Origin: Daphnia carinata | Taxonomy: Eukaryota > Arthropoda > Branchiopoda > Diplostraca > Daphniidae | Length of the DNA stretch: 64,000 bases | Assembly (NCBI RefSeq): GCF_022539665.2 | Contig: NC_081335.1 | Location: 8,680,001-8,744,000 of the forward strand | Direction: 5' to 3' | In this document: piece by piece, positions 23,217 through 34,147 of the stretch | Layout of the letters: each line of letters opens with the position of its first letter | How positions within the stretch are numbered: the first letter of the stretch is position 1 | Program-made: the position numbers and the translations under genes | Notes under the pieces: generated by a model | Database searches by the model: none | What the model saw: the letters and a program-made list of their open reading frames with translations, nothing else | Told to the model about the DNA's origin: nothing

Positions 23217-23289
23217 TGTTTCCACCCAGGATCGAACTGAGGACCTTCAGCGTGTTAGGCCGACGTGATAACCACTACACTATGGAAAC
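23217..23289 (-). tRNA. tRNA-Val (anticodon AAC), copy 4
   Basis: Identical to copies 1-3. Confidence 0.95.
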
Positions 23290-23607
23290 TTAAAGTAAGT
23301 TTAAATATTTTCGTTCAAATCACTTTATAAATGGATGAAAATCGCAGAAATTTTATTATTTGAAACAAATATTCATTTGGTTTTTATTAAAATTTTCTTC
23401 TAAATTTAAGAAAATTAAAACAATTACTGTAAAGAGAAATTAAGCTTAAAACTGATAATATTGCTGTGATTGCAGCTGTGAAAATGCTTTTATTACAGAA
23501 TACTATTTTTTTTTGTTTAAGTGACTGTGCTTACAAGGAAACGATAGTAAAAAAAAGAATGTCGAAACGTTTAATGCAATTAATCTTTATTATTTTATTT
23601 AAAAGGA

Positions 23608-23680
23608 TGTTTCCACCCAGGATCGAACTGAGGACCTTCAGCGTGTTAGTCCGACGTGATAACCACTACACTATGGAAAC
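23608..23680 (-). tRNA. tRNA-Val (anticodon AAC), copy 5, with anticodon-stem mismatch
   Basis: Differs from the other four copies by one base (plus strand ttagtccga instead of ttaggccga). In the tRNA this is C31 to A, giving A31 against G39 at the base pair that closes the anticodon loop. Anticodon and all other helices are unchanged. It may be a decaying copy or a tolerated variant. Confidence 0.85.
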
Positions 23681-24388
23681 GGTGAGTGTCGCAATCTGAA
23701 TGTCTTATATATAGCTAATAGGAATAATTGCTGTTCAGCTATACAGCATGTAGGGTAAGGTCGAACACAACTAGTGTCCGCACAGCGATAAATAGGTCCA
23801 ATGTGCACATCCTTCATGAGTTCTAACAACTAGCATAACGACATCCTGGAATCTGAGGTCAACACGGGAAGACGGAGTCCTTGTATTACTATTACGCAGT
23901 TTTGTTGATTACAACCTATCAGAAAAATTCGTAAACATGGCCATGTTGTCAACGTATACAAAATAAGATCTCGCCAGAAAGAATCTTGAAAATATGAAAC
24001 ATAATCTCGTTGTATTTGCACGACAAGAGAAACGATATGTGGCGTTGGTAAACAAAAATCGGATGTTGCTGACGGCGCTCCTTTTTACACATACTAATTT
24101 ACGTATATACTGTATATTTTATATATAATAACGTCGTAACGAAGCGTACTTTTTTCTGAATAGCTGTTTAAAGCGAGCATGCAATAGCCGATTGACTTGT
24201 AATTTGTCCTGACTTTGGTGCTTCATCGTTGCTTTCTGCTACAAGCAAGAGGTAAATTTGCTTTTGACGCAGGAAAAGATTATTTTATCCATACTTTCAC
24301 GTTTTTTTTTTTAACTAAAGGTTCTGCCGGGCAGTGTGTGTCATCATAAGCAGGCCTGCGCCATACTTATAAAATGAACGTGGATTCT
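23681..24388. other. Intergenic, no gene seen
   Basis: AT-rich DNA with a TA-rich stretch near 24105-24130. Short open frames only. Confidence 0.5.
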
Positions 24389-25207
24389 TCACCTAAAAGT
24401 CCATACACTTTCAGTGAATTTCCCATCTCGCTTATCTCTCCAAGTGTACACGTCCCAAAGTGAGCCTTTGTAACGTCCTAAAAATTTCGAGGCGTACAGG
24501 TATTCTTCGTAAGCGACGCTCTGAATAGTGAACCCTTCAGCACCGTACGGCTCAATCCGCCATTCTTCAGCCGAGCCCAAAGGTTCCGGTCTCATGGCAA
24601 TGGGTCGTCTCCAAGAATAGGATTCCTCATCAGTGACGGCACTCATGTAGAGATTAGTCCTGCCATCTTTAATACGGAAACGTCTTGCTTCGTCGACGGG
24701 CTCCAACGTCCAGGGAAATGAATAGCGATAGATCCAGGATGTGTAGTAGACGGCCGTCGGTGAACCAAACAGATAATATTTGGGGCTCTTGGCGTTTTCA
24801 ATGATGACCGTCTCCTTCCAGAGAAGGACTTTTAGTCGAGCTGGTAGCCATTTGTCGCGTACTTGTTCCATCTTGGATCGCCACACTTTGCTAAGGCGAC
24901 CGTTGCTGGTCGGTGGTGCATCCAGCACCTGTTTGACGTGATATGCCATGGTCAATGCGTCATTCGTGTCCGTTCGATTTTCGCTGCGAAGACGAGAAAA
25001 TTGATTGTACAGTTCTTCGGCTGATTTATCTATGTTGCTGATCGACCATGCTGATGGTGGCCATCAAGAAAAACATAATACCATAGTAAACTTGTGGGTA
25101 AATAATTATTTAACGTTAAATGTATTGAAGGACTCACCATTGCTCCGTTGCATCAAAATAATCGTTATCAGCACGAGCTGCAAAACGCAGTAGCTAGTGG
25201 GTAACAT
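24389..25207 (-). CDS. Secreted protein with beta-trefoil-like C-terminal repeats
   Basis: Two exons (25138-25207 and 24389-25050) encode exactly 243 residues. The start at 25207 gives a signal peptide (MLPTSYCVLQLVLITIILMQ), which the longer downstream frame alone would lack. Residues about 25-90 look helical and charged (SAEELYNQFSRLRSEN, TMAYHVKQVLD). From about residue 115 onward there are loosely repeated motifs of the form W-x-I/L-E-P ... F-x-I ... LY: WTLEPVDEARRFRI with LYMS, EWRIEPYGAEGFTI with EEYLYAS, and VYTWR ... VWTFR. This spacing suggests a three-fold beta-trefoil, as in some secreted arthropod haemolymph proteins. The assignment is tentative and no function is claimed. No close paralogue lies in this window. 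Confidence 0.6.
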
Positions 25208-26400
25208 GATATCTGTGGTAAAAAAACCAGAGAACAGCAGTTTGACTTTCTATCGATAATGGCAGCTTAGCACGGCACTACAAATTCCAGCCATTTTGAA
25301 AAAAAAAGGAAATGCTTATTACAACAAGTCAAGTAAAACTCTAGTAAATAAATTTTTAACACAAAATATTTCATAGGAGAAGTATACAGTCTAAATACTT
25401 ACTTGTTAACTTATTTGTTTTGATTAATTCCACTGTTTCACGAATGTTCCTGCACAGGCTACGACCGATCTACAACTGACGGTCTAACGGATGCCCCACT
25501 GAAGTCCAATTGATGACGGAAGGCCCATCCTGAAACATGAGGACCCGACAAATGAGTAACATCCGTACCAATGACAACAAATTAGGCTTACACCACACAG
25601 GCTGAATGTAGCCCATATATCAATAACCATGCAACGCTACTTACTGACGACATCTTTCATTTTAAAGCCAAAAGCCAAGTCTTCCTTGTGCCACTTACGA
25701 AAGCGTCAGTGTCTCAGCACAATGACGAAAATCAAGGACAAGGAAAGTTCCAGGAGTGAATTGAGAAATGTAAAGTTTAAAAGCGAACATAATATATAAT
25801 TATTTAAGGTCACTCAAAAAAGCCACCATTAAATCATTGCGAAAACTACGAAATTGGTGACAATTAAAAATGGCGCGATAACAGTTAACAAGGCCGACAT
25901 TTGTCGGCCTTATATGGCAGTAGTCCTTTTTATGCCAGCCTAAGTGTTTTTCTTACAGGGATTCTTTAGTATATCTTACAATATATATTCTAATTGTACA
26001 TAGGTATTTTATCATTACCACTACTAGTGACAACGGCGTGATTTCTTGTGATTTGAAGAGTTCGTTAACGTGTTATCGTTTTTGATGTTTTTCGGTGTTC
26101 TTGCAAAACGATGTCCTGTAGTTGAGATAATGGCGTATGGCAACATGTAGTTTTCAGTTTCTCACATGTTCACCAATTAGAGAGCACGAAACAATTGAAG
26201 TCCGACTTAAGTTGTCTGTATGTTTTTAACGACACTAGATGGCGTGTCTTTAAACCACTGTACTGCTGAAGCGCCATTGACACGTGAGCCGTGAGTGTTG
26301 CAATATCATAATTTCTTTACTAATAAAAATGTTTTCCCATTTCATATAAGTAATGGCAATTAAGCCCACGTAAAGGCGCAGAATTAAAGGCACTTCATAG
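25208..26400. other. Intergenic with a perfect hairpin
   Basis: Upstream region of the trefoil-like gene; no coding gene seen. A perfect short-loop hairpin is listed separately at 25890-25911. Confidence 0.45.
25890..25911. repeat. Perfect 10-bp inverted repeat with 2-nt loop
   Basis: AAGGCCGACA, TT, TGTCGGCCTT. It is GC-rich against an AT-rich background and would form a stable hairpin or cruciform. Not associated with a gene end that I can identify. Confidence 0.7.
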
Positions 26401-28625
26401 CCTGTAGGATAGGATAGTCTTTGGGTAGCCCTTGCCTCCTTGGAGAGCTAAGAAAATGGTTGATTGGTGTTGAACTGAGCCTCAGAAAATCATGTGCAGA
26501 GAGAAGAACCACATGGTTCTGCAAAAAAAAGGTACGTTAATTAATTTTAATTGCTTTAATAGCAAGTGTCTAATGAATCTGTCTTTGTTGCAGGAAAGGC
26601 ATTGTGATTTCAAGGGGATGTTAAAAGGTTTGTTAATGAGCTGATTTTGCTCTTCAAGCAAAAATGTTCAATGGTAGCAAAATGTAATGTACGGTTTGGT
26701 GAGTATGAGAATTGTGCAGAGATATACAATGATAGATTTTCCAGAAAAAAGTAAGAAAGTGTAATCTAATTCTTTGGGTAGAAAATATTTGACGGGTCCA
26801 TCTTTCTTGCACAATTACAAATTAGATTATGGTCTTCCATCGTTTTTGGCTTAGTCAACCTTGCTGCTGAACCAAAAACATTGTTTTGTTTGTTTACCAG
26901 CTCTAAAAGTTGAATCAATTTTCTTTTTTACAACAAAAAAAATTTATTTGGGGTACAAAATAGTCTGATCGAACATTTGTGGAATTGCAAACTGTTTTGC
27001 TTTGATTACACATTAACCTTGTCATATTATGGAAACTGGAGGAGGCCGTAGCCCATCCCCATTTTTGCGATGCGGGGTCCATCCTTCATCCAGTCTGTTT
27101 TTGACAGCCTGCTTTCATAGTTTTTATTGTCATATTGTTCAAAGGTGTTTGCCACTCTTTTAACAATGTTCCTCTTGTTGTTTAGGCTTATAGGTGCCTA
27201 ATAAAAAGAAAAGGAGCAGCCGTGGCAGTGATACCGTGGTGAGCATTTAGGTGATGCCAGTTAAACGGCCGTACAAAATACACTACAAAAGACCCACAGC
27301 CGAGAAATGCTATATGACCAACGGAATAAAAATTGTAAGGAGATAACCTGTGGGACGTCTTTATATGTCCATAAGTTGATTGAATTGTTCTAGCTCATAA
27401 AATGTTTGCTTTCTTTTCGCAGCTTTCCCTTATATGTATTGGCAGCGGGAAAAAAAGCTCGTTATGGAGAATTCTTGTTGCTGGCATTAGACTGAGGCTA
27501 ATCAAAAGGTATGAACCAGGCTGTAATGATCGTTTCGCGCCGCCTGAACGTACCCGACAGGCAGTTTCCCGTCAACGCCGTTTTGATTTCCTCTCTATCA
27601 AATAAGAGACTGGCAATCGTCGCCACTGCAGGGCAATCTATTATGTCCATCCAGCCACTTTGTACTTGTGTTTTTGCTTTTAAAAATTAGCCTTTTTTCT
27701 TTTGTTATCAAAATCCGTCTAGACAGATTTTTTTTGTAGACGTTTATTTGGAACATTTTATTGTTGTACATAAGGCCGTTAGTGTTTTTTTTATTATTTT
27801 GTTGACGTTTTCCCCGGTAATTGCAACGAATTTTCTTATACAAAATGCGTTGTAGTGACCGAAAAAGCATTCTTACTACTTGGAATTCGTCAACTGATGT
27901 AGTCATTTTATTTATACTCAGTGTGGTCCTTGTTCTACATTTTATTATGTTCATACTCACTTTGTTAATTTGAATTAATGCAGTTGCACTACGGGAGAAG
28001 GCGCTCTTGTCCGCCAAATACGTGCGACATCTATGGGAGAAGCGTGCAACCCCTTTAAAGTTCCACTGGCACGTCATTCATTGTCGCCTGGCGTAAACTG
28101 AGGAAGGTGGTCAAAATGGACGTCTCCCTCATTGAAAGTTATCTGGGATTTTGGGTTCCTTGAGGTACGTTTTTTTACCTATATTTCCCTTTAAACGAGT
28201 AGCAATAGGGTTTTCACTGTAACGTGTATCCGTACAAAGTTTTAAAGGTACTGGTACTAAAATTTGATTGTAAAAAAGAATTTTTTCACACTTTGAAACT
28301 GTTTTAAAGAAAAGTAAGGCTTGGCATTGGCTGAATTGTCGTAATGTTTTTCATTTTGCTAGTCAAATGCACACAACTTTGCTACCAAAAGAATTTTTTT
28401 TAGAGAGAGCAGTAATTATTTTTCACAATCTAGTTGTTATGGTACTTCTAGGTGTCATAAAGTGATGTTGTAATTTATTATTAACGATGATATTTTTTAA
28501 AACTATATTTCTAGGCCTCCTGGATGTACCGGATACCTGAAATGCTGTGTTGGCCATGTGATCACCCTATACCGAAAGCAACTTTTGTTGTTTCTATGCC
28601 GTAGTGTGAATAAATATTTCCACTA
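26401..28625 (+). ncRNA. Possible spliced non-coding transcript
   Basis: A chain of canonical splice signals on the plus strand without a sustained reading frame. Donor AAAG|gtacgt lies near 26531, exon 26595-26630, an acceptor near 27184, exon about 27421-27508 (cgcag| ... AAAAG|gtatga) and exon about 27981-28165 (tgcag| ... TTGAG|gtacgt). A last exon starts near 28515 (ttctag|GCCTCC) with poly(A) signal AATAAA at 28609-28614. Translated exons give no recognisable protein in any frame. It could be a long non-coding RNA or snoRNA host; I could not identify a convincing box C/D or H/ACA RNA in the introns. This is a weak call resting on splice-site patterns alone. Confidence 0.25.
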
Positions 28626-29054
28626 CGAATCTTGCATTTGGTGAACAGTTAATTCCTTAGCGAGAAAAAAAGGAGAAGTTCGAGATGGATTTGGCTACAT
28701 TTCTTCACCATGGTAGAATGTGAAGTAATTGGTTGCTGAAAAAAGATTTCATTTTTTCTGTGTTCAGTAAAATGTGTTTGAGATGGCAAAAAAAAAGAAA
28801 CTATGGAAATTTGCATTGTAAAGACTTCGTTTTTTTTGTGAGCAAAGTACTTGTGTTGTTAGGCTGTGAAAAAAGCATGTAGATGGTATGGAAAAAAGAG
28901 CAGAGTTTTGCGCATTACAATTTTGAGTAAGTACCAAATAGTAAAATGAAATACAAATAGAAATATTATAAAGGAATTTTTTATTGTCCCTCCTCCGCCC
29001 ATCAATTCCACCACTTTTTTACATAACAATAAATGCACAACATACATAAACAAA

Positions 29055-29072
29055 TACATACATACATACATA
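29055..29072. repeat. Short (ACAT)n microsatellite
   Basis: A tandem tetranucleotide run immediately left of the TIR element at 29080. Confidence 0.7.
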
Positions 29073-29079
29073 ACACTTA

Positions 29080-29417
29080 AGCTAACCTGTTGGCTGCCAA
29101 GCCATTACAACCCGTAGGTTGTTCTTCTACAATAGCTACCATCGCTTCAGATGGAAGACGATGCAAGGGGGACTTGTCTTTCGACAAGTCCGGGCTGACT
29201 TGATGGTGGAGACCTTTCTGGGAATGCACACCCCGGGTTACTCCACCATCAAATCGACAAAGAGAAGGCCCTGCTGGTGCATTGCCTAAAAGCGCCCGAA
29301 GGCGCAGGCGACTGCCCTACCCCAATAGGTGATCAACCTAGGGGTAGAACAGCGCCGCCGGTCCCTACAGCTACAAAAAAAATGGGAGAAAAATGGGTGG
29401 CAGCCAACAGGTTAGCT
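29080..29417. mobile_element. 338-bp MITE-like element with 20-bp terminal inverted repeats
   Basis: The ends are perfect 20-bp inverted repeats: AGCTAACCTGTTGGCTGCCA at 29080-29099 and its reverse complement at 29398-29417. Both are flanked by TA (29078-29079 and 29418-29419), as expected for a TA target-site duplication of Tc1/mariner-type elements. The interior is strongly structured: a hairpin GGACTTGTC/GACAAGTCC near 29169-29190 and TGATGGTGGAG paired with CTCCACCATCA about 40 bp further on. It has no transposase frame, so it would be non-autonomous. It is much more GC-rich than the surrounding DNA. Superfamily is inferred only from the TA flanks. Confidence 0.7.
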
Positions 29418-29576
29418 TACACTACACGACAATACAAAACAAAAAACTATACCAAAAACGCGCGGCTCCACGATGACGGGGATGAGGCGAAGACCAGGGC
29501 GACCAAAGACGATGCAGCAAAGACGATTAGCTCGATGAAGGAGAGGCGAAGACAGCGACGTGGAGACGGCGAGGCG

Positions 29577-29775
29577 TGGATGGTGATGGCGAAGACGGCG
29601 AAGGCGAAGACGGCGAAGGCGAGGACGGCGAGGCGAGGACGGCGAGGCGAAGACGGCGAGGCGAAGACGGCGAGGCGAGGACGGCAAAGGCGAGGACGGC
29701 AAAGGCGAGGACGGCAAAGGCGAGGACGGCAAAGGCGAGGACGGCAAAGGCGAGGACGGCAAAGGCGAAGACGGC
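29577..29775. repeat. GC-rich minisatellite, 15-bp unit
   Basis: Degenerate GGCGAAGACGGC/GAGGACGGC repeats that become exact 15-bp units (ggcaaaggcgaggac) from about 29676 to 29775. Because the period is a multiple of three and the unit lacks stop triplets, several long frames stay open on both strands. They are highly biased Arg/Ala/Lys or Pro/Ser strings and are not taken as genes. The repeat starts about 160 bp right of the TIR element. Confidence 0.85.
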
Positions 29776-32716
29776 TTGGCCGGATTTTGACTTGGCTGCA
29801 CCCCCTTAAATCAGTTTCTGCATGTTGCTCAGCCATGGTGCTACCTTAAAAATGAACAAAGATATCAGAATTCTACTTTCATGAAGCAAAAATGAATGAA
29901 ACTTACTTATAGATGACTCCGGCAGATGAAGACAGCATAACGGGAACGTCGATGGGTTGATGCCGTACCCGTGGGAAGATGAAGACAAAGTAGCTCTAAA
30001 TGGATGAAAATGACACGTAGAGAAAGCGTTTTCAGATGGAAATAGAACGTTTTCGATGAAACCGTAACAGATAAAATAGTCTAAACTTACGCGTGCGATT
30101 GGGGACGAGAACTACGGTAGTTGTTGGGAAGACACGTTTGCATAGCAGGATGATGAGTACTTGCTATCCTATCACAAGACTCCATGTTACAATGGGATGC
30201 CACTTCACAACATATAAACTTAAAATACCAAAGTGTGGTGACGGTGTGAAAGCCTATGAATGTTAGCTGGTTAAGTACCGATGAGGTAAAGACTTCTGAG
30301 AAGATGATGGTTACGTGGAAGTTGGCAATGTATGGTTGTGGAATGTTTGAGTTTTAGCGCTGGAAAGGTAGATAGTTCACAACATATGTATGAATATGCT
30401 GCACCAAACAGATAGGAAACATCAGCAAGCTGCAACACAAACTATTAAAGAGTGTGCGACCATGAACAGGTAATTTAGGTTTGGTATACTAAATTGTGTT
30501 AGAGTAGTCCTACGTACAGTGTCAGCATCCCTTGTCTGTTTTGTTTCATGTAGTTCTATAGTAATAAATATGTGATGCCTGCTATAGAGGAAGGCAGAAT
30601 GTGAATCCTTTCACTCGGAAATAGCATGATGGCGATGGGTAGACATAAGTTGTCTATAGGTATCTAGTGAGTAACTCGTTCGGCTGATCACAAGGGATAC
30701 TGTCACATACAAAAAAAAAGATCAATCGGTGTGAAGTGCTTGCCTCCCAACACATACAGAGCAAAGGATTTACTCGATTGTAAACAACATACCGTGAGTT
30801 TTTGGTTGAAATATCCTTCGTAATGTAAAATATGGCGAATGTTACACACATGTTACCTACTCGTTGCCTATTATCAAATGGCAATTATGATGACCAAATT
30901 TTCAAGCAGTGTGATTTTCGACCACTAGATGACTTGGTCCAATGGGGACCTCGTGTCCTTTAATTGACAAGGACAAATAGAAATTGCACTTATGCAACTC
31001 ATGGCTCAATGGTAGAGCATCGGTGCGCTATGCCGAAGATTTGAGGATCGATTTTCAAAAGAGTCTAAGTTTCATATAATTTAGGAGTTTCGATAGGAGG
31101 AGTATAAAATTCAAAGTTTCCAATTATTCCGCAAGGTTAATAACCTCAATGAAAAAAGATTTGAGTCAATCAATCCATTAACGTTGATCAATGCCATCAA
31201 TGCCCTTTTAAACAGTTATTTTTATTATTTGTGTAACAACACATACCTTTGACATTATAACTTTTTGTTCATTCATTCTAATTTCACTCATCAGATTTTT
31301 AATTTGTAGAACAGATTCATTTTTGAATATACAGTTTGAAAGGACAATTGACACTTTTTAGATAGTAATTTAACTCTTTAGAGAATCATTCCCCAAACTT
31401 TCTGCATACCACACTGATCATCCTCAGAATCACTGGCTTCATTCCAGATAGGTTTCATGGCACTTTCCTCTTCTTCTGCTACCATCTTAAGCTTAGCCTA
31501 CTAAATGGGATTTAATTAACAACAACAGAACATTTGATAAACAGAATTTATTACAAAAGATACCTTGGTGGCAAAACCAAGACAAACTTGGACTGGCACT
31601 GCTGATTTGGTTTTCCTTGACAAGAGTCACACTTGTTGCAGTTACCTATTACAACAAGCAGTTCACCCGGCCCAGTGGTGGAATTTTGGGGTAGACACCT
31701 TTGTTCGCTCCCTTTGCCTGAATTCCTGTTATCACACAGATTTTTTATTAGAATGGTAAATGCACTAAAGGTTTATGCTTATCAGGCAGGAAAACCTTTT
31801 GCTGAAGCTGTATTCCCCCTCAGTAACATCTATGCAAGCTCGCTGAAGAACATGCAGGGCAATTTACTAGTGCTCTTCCAGTCTATGTTCTTCTTATCTC
31901 AAAATTGACTTGAATTTGGATTGCCTTTTCTAGTCAGTCTTCGATTGGCAATGTAATCTTTCTATTAGAATTGTATAAAGGAATTAGTCAACATTAGTAC
32001 TACATCATAGTAAAAGCTGCAATGTAAACATAGAATCATTCTATTTGTGCTAACCAACATTTCCAAGGAAGGGGTTGAAAAGCTTTCAAAACATTACAGT
32101 TCAAAAATAAGTTTTGCTCTTCCCAAATCCTGTGCAATAATTACATGTGATTAAGTAAAATTCATTAAAGAATTCTCAATGTGATGGACATGAGGACCAT
32201 TAAATGTTAAGTAAAAATAAAGCTAATCTCAAATTGTACTTATTGGCAAATGAATACTTGCTAACAGAATCATTTGGCCTCATTATTCACCTGTTTCTGA
32301 CCATCATTGTGTAAGTTCCTGCAATAAAAACATGAAAGTACTGGATCTATAGATAAAACTTCTGACTATTACCTAGGTAACCACGTGTAGGCTGCTGAAT
32401 CTTCAAATTATTGTAAGCACTTGGTAAATTAAAGGCAACTTCCAATTTACTGCGAGTAAACCATTTGCCACAATTTAACAGTCAATATGGCGGCATGGCC
32501 AACAACACCAACTTCGTCTGCTACTACGTTTTACGTTTAGCTATCACCCGGTAGAGGTAAACTTTTCGGAAAATTTTAATAATGTGAAATTTTTCGGCAT
32601 TTCTTTTTAGACGATTTGAATTGTGTATTCTCATATGTATTTATTTAAAATGATATTTGAAAAAATACTGGTAAAATTTCTATAAAGCACGTAATTTATT
32701 TCAAGAAATATTTCGT
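29776..32716. other. Gene-poor region
   Basis: AT-rich DNA without a gene that I can support. A tRNA-like remnant lies at about 30994-31068. Around 31390-31660 short minus-strand pieces look locally coding (NCNKCDSCQGKPNQQC and an acidic segment), but I could not connect them in one frame. It may contain a decayed gene. Confidence 0.4.
30994..31068 (+). pseudogene. tRNA-like remnant
   Basis: TGGCTCAATGGTAGAGCA matches a D-arm/A box, and TCGGT ... GCCGA could form an anticodon stem. The expected U33 is missing from the loop, and the T-arm (GGATCGATTTTC) is degenerate, without a paired stem. Acceptor ends do not pair. It is probably a dead tRNA or a tRNA-derived short repeat. Confidence 0.4.
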
Positions 32717-34147
32717 TTAGTCTCGAGAAGCATACTTCCAATAGTTCCGCCAAAATGAAGTTGCTGTGTCGAAAGTAGGATCCCACATTCCAGTGTATTC
32801 CGCAAATGCTGACGGTAGTGTGAAAGTAGGACCAGCGTACGCTGGCCAAGGGTAAGTAAATACGGTAGTGGAAGGACCAGGAAAACCCGGGAAGCCTGGT
32901 CGACCTCGAGGTCCAACAGGGCCGTGGTATCCTGGAGCACCAGGATCGCCTTTAGGTCCGGCTGGGCCTATAGGCCCAGGGCTACCATGATTCCCAGGAG
33001 TACCAGGTGTACCTTCAGGTCCAACAGGTCCTGGACCTCCAGGGGAGCCAGGCGGTCCTTCAGGACCTGGAAGACCATCTTTTCCTGGCTCGCCATCTTC
33101 TCCTGAGTCGCCTATTAAATGATTGTTTGTATTTTTGGAAAACCGGAGTTACTTAATAGAATTTCACTAATTATTTAGAATTATCTTTACCTTTTTCACC
33201 ACGAGCACCGCGAAGTCCGTCGTTGCCAGGCTTACCAGGAGCACCAGGGGCACCATCTTTGCCAGGAATAGAATAGCCCGGTGGGCCAATCGGACCTTTC
33301 GGACCAGGGGGGCCAGCAACATAGCTCGGTGAACCGGGAAATCCATCTTTACCTGGAATCCCAGCTGGTCCTTGAGGTCCCGTATCTCCTTTTTCGCCAG
33401 GTTTGCCTGGAAAGCCATTTAGCCCAAGCTTGCCGGGATATCCTTGGGGTCCTACAGGGCCTGGTGGACCAGCGGGGCCGGGCTCGCCATCTGCGCCGTC
33501 TTTGCCAGGTGCTCCCGGTAGGCCAGGGTGTCCGACAACTTTGGTATGGACAACATAGCCTGGTGATCCTGTATCCCCTTTAGGTCCTTGAGGCCCAGGT
33601 TCTCCGTCTTTGCCTGGGGCTCCAGGTAGGCCAGCATCACCATTGTTGCCAGGCTCTCCTTGCTCTCCTTTGCTACCAGGTTCTCCCTTTTCTCCATCTT
33701 CGCCTTGTTCGCCTTTCTCTCCTGGAGCACCATGTTTGCCATCTTTACCAGCTGGACCAGGCGCTCCATGTTTGCCAGGAGCTCCTGGGGCTCCAGTATC
33801 TCCTTTAGGTCCAGGATGTCCAGGAGTGCCCGGAGGACCGGCAGGGCCCTTCAACCACGGAAGATGGTCGTACAGGCTCTCCCATTGCTTCTGAATGTGT
33901 TCGTTGTTTTTGTAGGTTGTTGCCGTGGTGCCGTACGGGTTTAGAGAGACCCACTGTTTCTTGGTGATGGGAACCTGTCCATGGTAGTTCGCTTTGTATT
34001 GAGGTTTGGCGAAAGCAAAGACTGCAAAAAGTAGAATAATGGCCTGCCGATCGCAACATGAAAAAATCGGTGTTTTTAATTACTTGCTTACTCAGTTTTT
34101 AAGTTTCTTCATGCTAATAGAATATTAAAACTTACCAGGGCTCGCAT
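32717..34147 (-). CDS. Secreted collagen-like protein
   Basis: Three exons (34136-34147, 33191-34043, 32717-33111) encode exactly 419 residues. A signal peptide [16 protein letters not shown] is followed by a short N-terminal domain ([29 protein letters not shown]). A long Gly-X-Y collagenous region comes next ([17 protein letters not shown] ...) with brief interruptions ([34 protein letters not shown]). The C-terminal tail of about 45 residues is aromatic and non-collagenous ([26 protein letters not shown]). One trimeric molecule of moderate length is expected, probably in extracellular matrix or cuticle. The short tail is not a fibrillar COLF1 or type IV NC1 domain, so this is neither fibrillar nor basement-membrane collagen. 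Reading frames on the opposite strand within it are shadows of the GXY repeat. Confidence 0.88.

Noticed and set aside
27598-28077. 159-codon minus-strand frame
   Set aside because: The composition is Lys/Asn-rich as expected from AT-rich DNA, there is no domain or signal peptide, and it overlaps exon-like blocks on the other strand.
29277-29849. Long overlapping open frames on both strands
   Set aside because: They are by-products of a stop-free 15-bp minisatellite and the neighbouring TIR element. Translations are monotonous Arg/Ala or Pro/Ser repeats.
31390-32520. Possible minus-strand gene with a C-x2-C-x2-C cysteine segment and an acidic last exon
   Set aside because: Local pieces look coding, but I could not join them through GT/AG sites in one frame without stops. 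It is recorded as a possible decayed gene only.
33281-33944. Plus-strand frames within the collagen gene
   Set aside because: They are antisense shadows of Gly-X-Y repeats.
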